Below are positions 1 through 3,408 of a DNA stretch of 6,019 nucleotides, piece after piece. Origin of the DNA: an archaeon (GTDB lineage Archaea > Asgardarchaeota > Hermodarchaeia > Hermodarchaeales > Hermodarchaeaceae); contig JABXGV010000303.1 of assembly GCA_016550485.1 (NCBI GenBank), positions 1 to 6,019 of the forward strand. Reading direction: 5' to 3'. The first letter of the stretch is position 1. Each line of letters starts with the position of its first letter. Under the pieces are notes generated by a model. That model saw only the letters and a program-made list of their open reading frames with translations, searched no databases and was not told the origin of the DNA. A program made the translations under genes and the position numbers.

Positions 1-278
1 GCGAAATTATCGAGGTTGTTGTCCGCAGAAAGATAAACGAGCACTGTCCAATTATCTAAATGCTGGCGGTCACTGCGGCCCGCTACCTTCTGTGCAACAT
101 CAGACACATCTGGCTGCTCCGGTGCATGTTCTGGAGCCTTTGTCCCATCCACAACCGGTGTGAAGGATGTGTCACCTCCAAGAGCAGTAGGGCGGTTAAG
201 ATTGGGAGTGGACATCTGTCCAGCCATCCATAACATCAACAAGAAAATTCCTACAATCACGTGTTGAATCCGTTTCAT
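1..278 (-). CDS. Secreted clostripain-like (family C11) cysteine peptidase, N-terminal fragment
   Basis: Only the first 92 codons are present; the gene runs off the left edge. The ATG at 278-276 has a GGAGG site (285-289 on the plus strand as CCTCC) six bases upstream, which fixes the start. Residues 1-22 are a signal peptide or membrane anchor: K2, R3, then a hydrophobic run VIVGIFLLMLWMAG. Residues 23-74 are a polar, Pro- and Asp-rich propeptide-like stretch. Residues 77-92 read WTVLVYLSADNNLDNF, a close match to the first beta strand and the DNNL motif that open the catalytic domain of clostripain/C11 peptidases. Known family members cut after basic residues using a His-Cys pair; those residues lie outside this window, so activity cannot be judged. 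Family assignment rests on this one motif plus the secretory N-terminus. The small helix-turn-helix gene lies 99 bases upstream on the same strand and could be co-transcribed. Confidence 0.82.
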   Translation of the reverse strand, partial: MKRIQHVIVGIFLLMLWMAGQMSTPNLNRPTALGGDTSFTPVVDGTKAPEHAPEQPDVSDVAQKVAGRSDRQHLDNWTVLVYLSADNNLDNF

Positions 279-367
279 AAGATTCCTCCGTAACAAACAG
301 ACTACCCATACTACGAAGGTAATCCTGAATAATGGTTCGGGGTTCTCAAGCATGTCACCTCATGCGC

Positions 368-377
368 AATAAAATAA
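368..377 (-). promoter_or_regulatory. T-rich box: possible TATA element of the peptidase gene or terminator of the HTH gene
   Basis: On the minus strand this reads TTATTTTATT, directly after the stop codon of the HTH gene and about 90 bases before the peptidase ATG. It could be a TATA box with a long leader, or a T-rich archaeal terminator. Sequence alone does not decide which, and so does not settle whether the two genes form an operon. Confidence 0.3.
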
Positions 378-548
378 CTACGGGGACACCAAGTCCCAGA
401 AGCGTCGGATGACACCGGTCTCGATGAGGTTGTCGACCCGTTTCCGGACAGTCTTGAAGGTCACCCCGAGCTTTCTAGCTATGGCTCGGTAGGAGACGCG
501 GCAGTTCTGCCGCAATTCCATCAAGATAACCTTATCGAGCTGGTCCAA
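378..548 (-). CDS. Stand-alone Lrp/AsnC-type helix-turn-helix DNA-binding protein, 56 residues, TTG start
   Basis: The frame encodes 56 residues ending in a TAG at 380-378. It opens with LDQLDKVILMEL, the typical first helix of Lrp/AsnC regulators. SYRAIARKLGV (residues 19-29) is the second helix and turn, TFKTVRKRVDNLIETGVI (30-47) is the recognition helix and start of the wing, and RRFWDLVSP is a short tail. The C-terminal ligand-binding (RAM) domain of full-length Lrp proteins is absent, and no frame continues it before the peptidase gene. The start is taken as TTG at 548-546 because a GAGGGG site (plus-strand 555-560) lies exactly six bases upstream. The in-frame ATG at codon 10 would remove the first helix. 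The protein probably binds DNA as a dimer and could regulate itself or the peptidase downstream. It could also be the remnant of a truncated larger regulator. Confidence 0.75.
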   Translation of the reverse strand: MDQLDKVILMELRQNCRVSYRAIARKLGVTFKTVRKRVDNLIETGVIRRFWDLVSP

Positions 549-615
549 TATACGCCCCTCGAACCGTTTACACGCTAGCTAATGATGATAGCCCAACGGT
601 ACTATTAGGCGACTT

Positions 616-625
616 GATTTAAATA
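616..625 (-). promoter_or_regulatory. Probable TATA box of the HTH gene
   Basis: On the minus strand this reads TATTTAAATC, containing the self-complementary core ATTTAAAT. It lies about 70 bases upstream of the TTG start, which would give a leader of roughly 40-45 bases holding the GAGGGG site. Because the core is symmetric it could also act toward the right, but the plus-strand gene has a better placed box at 692. Confidence 0.45.
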
Positions 626-683
626 GTGTAACTGAACGAGTTCTGTTGCGTGAAGGAATACGCGTTCGGGTCTTATCGACACC

Positions 684-698
684 GTGAAACCTATAAAA
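684..698 (+). promoter_or_regulatory. BRE/TATA box of the TIGR04076-zinc ribbon gene
   Basis: TATAAAA at 692-698 is preceded by a purine-rich GTGAAAC stretch resembling a TFB recognition element. The expected transcript start is near 720, giving a leader of about 25 bases before the ATG at 745. This is the clearest TATA match in the left half of the window. Confidence 0.6.
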
Positions 699-721
699 CC
701 CTGTGAGTTGATAGAACTGAG

Positions 722-731
722 TAGATATCTA
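722..731 (+). promoter_or_regulatory. Perfect 10-bp palindrome near the expected transcript start
   Basis: TAGATATCTA is its own reverse complement. It lies between the TATA box at 692-698 and the ATG at 745, almost at the predicted transcript start, where an archaeal repressor could block polymerase. A 10-bp palindrome can also arise by chance in AT-rich sequence. Confidence 0.2.
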
Positions 732-744
732 GCAACTGGAGAAG

Positions 745-1191
745 ATGGTTGTGACATCTGCAGAACGCACAGTTAAAATCGGGGCACTGTGGAAGGAGCC
801 GGTTTCCTTTAAGGTAACTGTAGTCCAGGAGGGCAACTGCCGGGCAGGTCACAAGGAGGGAGAGGTCTTTGAGTTCAGCTGGCGAAGCCCGGAAGGCATA
901 TGCTCTGAGAGCTTTGTGGGTATGTACCCGGTCCTCCATGCCCTGCGACTGCGAGGGGATATGCGCGAACTGGGAAGCCCGACACGGAATGTGCGGGTCT
1001 ACACCTGTCCGAGCCGGGTTATTCGGTTCAAAATTGAAGCCACGTACCATTGCCACCTCTGCAACCAACCCCTACAAATCAGAGACGGTGAAATCATCGA
1101 ACATCGGCTAGAGAACAAAGAGCAGAACCTGCATGTCCGGGTCTGCCCTGACTGCTATAACAAATACAAAGACAAAACCCTCGTCTGGTAG
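745..1191 (+). CDS. TIGR04076-like domain protein with C-terminal zinc ribbon, 148 residues
   Basis: Residues 22-98 match the TIGR04076 pattern as I know it: FKVTVVQEGNCRAGHKEGE, then SPEGICSESF (48-57), YPVLHALRLRG (61-71) and a closing strand with TCPS and VIRFKIEA. The function of that family is not established; Cys32, His36 and Cys53 are typical conserved positions and might bind metal. Typical members stop near this point at about 80-100 residues. Here a zinc ribbon follows: C103-x2-C106 and C134-x2-C137, ending KDKTLVW. The N-terminal 20 residues are also extra. A GGAG site at 738-741 is only three bases from the ATG and nine from the GTG at 751, so translation may start at 751. The gene stands alone, with its own promoter and a convergent downstream neighbour. 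The zinc ribbon suggests binding to nucleic acid or protein, but that is inference. Confidence 0.8.
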   Translation: MVVTSAERTVKIGALWKEPVSFKVTVVQEGNCRAGHKEGEVFEFSWRSPEGICSESFVGMYPVLHALRLRGDMRELGSPTRNVRVYTCPSRVIRFKIEATYHCHLCNQPLQIRDGEIIEHRLENKEQNLHVRVCPDCYNKYKDKTLVW

Positions 1192-1223
1192 AAGGACCCT
1201 ACTTCTTAAAATCCGAAGGCATA

Positions 1224-1304
1224 TTTTCCCACTCCCTCTATGCTATGGTGTCATCTTGCCTTGGAGATTTTTGGATTACTCTTGTTTCGATAAGGTATGT
1301 TTTT
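1224..1304 (+). terminator. Convergent intergenic spacer with three T-runs, likely termination zone
   Basis: Between the two convergent genes, the plus strand has TTTT at 1224-1227 and TTTTT at 1268-1272 and 1300-1304. Archaeal polymerase terminates on such short T-runs, so these could end the plus-strand transcript. A weak 5-bp stem (AGAAG 1190-1194 with CTTCT 1202-1206) overlaps the stop codon. No matching T-run for the minus-strand gene was found just beyond 1328. Nothing coding is supported in 1192-1327. Confidence 0.35.
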
Positions 1305-1327
1305 AACTGCCTGTTAATCGTGCCTAT

Positions 1328-2023
1328 TTATCCTATCTTTTGTCCACATTTATCACAATATTTCGAGTCCGACTTCACACGTTTGGCGCCGCAGTAGCGG
1401 CAGAAGCGAATTGGGTACGACTTGGTTGGTTTAGTAGTCACAGCTGGTTTGGGTGTGGGTGCAGCAGGCTTAGGTGTTGGCGTGGCTGGTTTGGGTGTGG
1501 GTGCAGCAGGCTTAGGTGTTGGCGTGGCTGGTGTAGCTGGTTGAATTCCGAACAGCGTCTCATAGATGGGAGTGAAGACGTTGCGTTCTCCCTCACCATG
1601 GTCTGTGCAGCTCACCGTGAGGATGGTGAAATCACCCTTCGCGCTGGTTCCTGTGACCTCAACTTGTGAGGCGCACTTCCCACACAACAGCAGATGCTCC
1701 TTGAATTGCTGTGCAGAGTATTCGATGTTGAAGGGAATAACGTCTTTTTCCACGATTTTCGGGTGTTCAGGGCAGTGCATGACCACCTTGCAGCGACCCC
1801 GCTCCAAGCCATCCTGGTAAACCTTAAGAGCTAGTCTTAGTGATTCCGCTTCTTCGTGTTTCCCTTTCTCCTCCTTCTTCCGTATCAACTTCTCAGTGGT
1901 TTCGATTAGGTCTTTGAACCCTTTTCGGCGAAACCCATCATAGCGTCGCATCTCGCCAATCGACGTGATGACGCGGGGGCCCTTACACTTATTGCACATT
2001 AGGTCCTTGATAGTTTCTGACAC
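1328..2023 (-). CDS. Multi-zinc-site protein: two CxxC/CxxH modules, Pro-rich tether, C-terminal zinc ribbon (231 residues)
   Basis: The product is not a named family I recognise. Numbering from the GTG at 2023, C10-x2-C13 pairs with C84-x2-H87 and C114-x2-C117 with C139-x2-H142, giving two zinc sites of the same CxxC...CxxH pattern. Residues 36-76, rich in Lys and Glu, form a likely helical hairpin inserted in the first site. Residues 162-200 are a low-complexity tether built on the heptad PTPKPA(A/T). Residues 207-230 are a classic zinc-ribbon tail, C208-x2-C211 and C223-x2-C226. It has no signal peptide or membrane helix, so it is presumably cytoplasmic, and the ribbon probably docks to a partner on a flexible arm. 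An ATG at 2038 is in frame, but the AAGGAG site at 2029-2034 lies after it and five bases before the GTG, so GTG is preferred. It is a single-gene unit, convergent with the TIGR04076-like gene. Confidence 0.8.
   Translation of the reverse strand: MSETIKDLMCNKCKGPRVITSIGEMRRYDGFRRKGFKDLIETTEKLIRKKEEKGKHEEAESLRLALKVYQDGLERGRCKVVMHCPEHPKIVEKDVIPFNIEYSAQQFKEHLLLCGKCASQVEVTGTSAKGDFTILTVSCTDHGEGERNVFTPIYETLFGIQPATPATPTPKPAAPTPKPATPTPKPAAPTPKPAVTTKPTKSYPIRFCRYCGAKRVKSDSKYCDKCGQKIG
1443..1532 (-). repeat. Two perfect 42-bp tandem copies encoding the PTPKPA heptad tether
   Basis: Positions 1446-1487 and 1488-1529 are identical over all 42 bases, with three matching bases on each side. Each copy encodes two heptads, one with AAPT and one with ATPT, so the repeat sits in frame and changes tether length by 14 residues per copy. 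The identity at silent sites points to a recent duplication. Confidence 0.9.
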
Positions 2024-2060
2024 AGTAACTCCTTCCATACGTCTCTAAAAACGGGAATTC

Positions 2061-2074
2061 GCTGAGAACTCAGC
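2061..2074. promoter_or_regulatory. Inverted repeat GCTGAG-AA-CTCAGC, possible operator
   Basis: Two perfect 6-bp arms flank a central AA. It lies 38-51 bases upstream of the GTG start of the multi-zinc-site gene, within its promoter or leader. The two-base spacer is too short for an RNA hairpin loop with all pairs formed, so a dimeric protein binding site is the more likely use if it is functional. No clear TATA box was found for this gene; the rest of 2024-2254 shows nothing I can assign. Confidence 0.25.
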
Positions 2075-2254
2075 ACCCAGGTTGTATTGAGAGGGAGTGC
2101 TGTAACACTGATCCTCGAACCCGTTTTCTCGGATAGCAGTATTGTCCAAAGTCATTCAAATAGGTTTGGGGACTTCCCCTTCCCAAAAATCTCCCTGACA
2201 TCATTCCAACCCGCAGAAACACTGCCAGCTGGTAAGTGCCACGGTTACTACCCT

Positions 2255-2263
2255 CAAAAATAA
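2255..2263 (+). promoter_or_regulatory. Possible TATA box of the small zinc-finger gene
   Basis: CAAAAATAA lies 25-34 bases before the ATG at 2289. That spacing would place the transcript start at or very near the ATG, making the mRNA leaderless or nearly so. A GAGGAG at 2264-2269 lies too far upstream (19 bases) for normal use, which fits a leaderless reading. Confidence 0.35.
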
Positions 2264-2288
2264 GAGGAGAAAACACAGGTATGGTATC

Positions 2289-2528
2289 ATGCCGAGATGT
2301 CCTTATTGTGATGAAGAGCTACAGTTGAAACTCTCCGCAGCCTTCATCTCCGAAATCGATACCAGCTATTACAAGACCTTTGAAGAGGCTATCGAGCGCA
2401 TGCCCTTCGGTCGGGGTATGATGCGAAAGCACTTAGACCATCTGGAGAAAAACCCTCCCGCTGTTAATATTCTGGTCTGCGCTTCATGTGACCGCGTTAT
2501 CACTGCGAAGATTTGGCAATCCAGTTAG
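2289..2528 (+). CDS. Small split zinc-finger protein, 79 residues, function unknown
   Basis: The product begins MPRCPYCDEEL and ends with LVCASCDRVITAKIW, placing C4-x2-C7 and C64-x2-C67 at opposite ends to form one four-cysteine zinc site. The 56 residues between carry a charged, probably helical stretch (YYKTFEEAIERM, GMMRKHLDHLEKN). This layout, with two knuckles bracketing a helical insert, is common in small archaeal zinc proteins of unknown role. It has no signal peptide or membrane helix. Both neighbours are transcribed on the opposite strand, so the gene is a single unit. A weak AGGT at 2278-2280 is the only close ribosome binding signal. An overlapping ATG at 2281 is in another frame. 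I assign no function. Confidence 0.75.
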   Translation: MPRCPYCDEELQLKLSAAFISEIDTSYYKTFEEAIERMPFGRGMMRKHLDHLEKNPPAVNILVCASCDRVITAKIWQSS

Positions 2529-2609
2529 ACCAATAGCCGTTAAGGCTGATTGACTAGCTCAGCGGCGAAGCTGCCTACTATGTATCAGTTGCGTGGAGCT
2601 GCTACTAGC

Positions 2610-3239
2610 TCACTTGAACTCTTGGATGAGTTTGATGGCTTGGAAGGCGGACCAGATGACTAGGCCATAGACGGCGACCTTTTGCACTGCAGCAGATCCG
2701 ATGAATTCCAGTCCAGGTACGAACAGCCCCAAGGCATAGGCATAGCAGATAATGCCGATGATGAGGCCGGGAATCGCATAAGACCAGTGATAGTCGTTGT
2801 CAACGGCGATGGCAGCCGAGTAGATCACAATTGCTGTAGAAATCAAGAGAAAGAAGGAAATGGTGAATAGTGTGTGGGGCGTACCGAAATCACCTGAAAT
2901 GATAGAAAGCCCGGATAGGCAGGGTACTGCAATCAGACCTAGGATGGTGCCCAGCCAGCTGGTAATCCTTACAAATGAGGTCTCTGTAAAGAGTGTTCGA
3001 ATAGCGAACCAGAAAGGCACAGTGCAGACTGCCGCTGATGTACAGGCTGCCACAAAGAGGTAGTAGTTCAACATTGAGGGTATAGTCTCTGTCACCATGA
3101 GGCCCAACGAGCTGAAGGAGTTCTCCCAGAAGATGTAGGGCACAGGTCGGACAATCATGGCAACCACGGTGATGATGACGAAGAGAAGGGGACCAAGGAT
3201 TCCGCAGAGTGCTCCAATCATTTTCCATGATAACTTCAT
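2610..3239 (-). CDS. DUF998-like six-helix integral membrane protein, 209 residues
   Basis: Six hydrophobic segments can be seen at about residues 8-30, 56-80, 95-115, 123-146, 154-175 and 186-205. The loop after helix 1 reads ENSFSSLGL (39-47), and GDFGTPHTLFTISFF (116-130) opens helix 4. Both resemble conserved parts of DUF998 membrane proteins, as does the final segment QKVAVYGLVIWSAFQAIKL. The biochemical role of DUF998 is not known; the His at 122 sits near the membrane edge. The start is placed at ATG 3239-3237, which has a GGTGG site five bases upstream. A TTG four codons earlier (3251) is in frame but has no ribosome binding site. The gene diverges from the large surface protein gene, with the two starts 166 bases apart, so they could share control. 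Confidence 0.75.
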   Translation of the reverse strand: MKLSWKMIGALCGILGPLLFVIITVVAMIVRPVPYIFWENSFSSLGLMVTETIPSMLNYYLFVAACTSAAVCTVPFWFAIRTLFTETSFVRITSWLGTILGLIAVPCLSGLSIISGDFGTPHTLFTISFFLLISTAIVIYSAAIAVDNDYHWSYAIPGLIIGIICYAYALGLFVPGLEFIGSAAVQKVAVYGLVIWSAFQAIKLIQEFK

Positions 3240-3292
3240 GAATACCACCAAGGGAGGTTAGTGTCAACAATCCATCATATGGGGCGCTACTT

Positions 3293-3304
3293 CCTTAAAA
3301 AGCC
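3293..3304 (-). promoter_or_regulatory. Probable TATA box of the DUF998-like gene
   Basis: On the minus strand this reads GGCTTTTTAAGG, about 55 bases before the ATG at 3239. A start some 25 bases downstream, near 3270, would leave a leader of about 30 bases containing the GGTGG site. A second AT-rich box (TTATTTAG) lies just beyond it at about 3305-3312. Confidence 0.45.
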
Positions 3305-3356
3305 TAAATAACTCACTGTATCAATGGAGGCTTCTCCTAGAAGGTCAACTAGTAAA

Positions 3357-3368
3357 TCTTTTATTAAA
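3357..3368 (+). promoter_or_regulatory. Probable TATA box of the surface protein gene
   Basis: The AT-rich box TCTTTTATTAAA predicts a transcript start near 3388, just ahead of the GGAGGG site at 3394-3399. This gives a short leader of under 20 bases and supports translation starting at about 3406 and not further downstream. Confidence 0.5.
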
Positions 3369-3393
3369 GGAGAAAGAGTAGGAATTCACCTAC

Positions 3394-3408
3394 GGAGGGT
3401 TACTAATT
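3394..3408 (+). promoter_or_regulatory. Strong ribosome binding site seven bases before an ATT codon
   Basis: GGAGG at 3394-3398 is followed by seven bases and then ATT at 3406-3408, in frame with the signal peptide. The spacing matches those of other genes here (six bases before the peptidase ATG and before the HTH TTG). The frame has a stop at 3379-3381, and no ATG, GTG or TTG occurs in it until GTG 3493, after the signal peptide. The site therefore points to ATT as the initiation codon. Confidence 0.6.

Noticed and set aside
1240..1293. 17-residue hydrophobic plus-strand frame (ATG 1240 to TAA) in the convergent spacer
   Set aside because: No ribosome binding site before it, and it lies among T-runs that probably terminate the upstream transcript.
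1340..1669. Plus-strand open frame of 109 codons opposite the multi-zinc-site gene
   Set aside because: Its Gly/Trp/Arg/Cys-rich product is the antisense reading of the Pro-rich tether; the minus-strand frame has real zinc motifs.
2070..2276. 68-residue open frame on the minus strand in the gap between two zinc-protein genes
   Set aside because: No ribosome binding site, no recognisable domain, and the amino acid make-up is not protein-like; the region more likely holds promoters.
2553..2612. Direct repeat ACTAGCTCA at 2553-2561 and 2604-2612 near the 3' end of the DUF998-like gene
   Set aside because: Only nine bases, one copy overlaps the coding end, and no mobile element or attachment-site context was found.
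3261..3311. 16-residue plus-strand frame starting GTG 3261 after GGAGG at 3253-3257
   Set aside because: The ribosome-site spacing is only three bases, no promoter is visible ahead of it, and it overlaps the divergent promoter region; too short to support.
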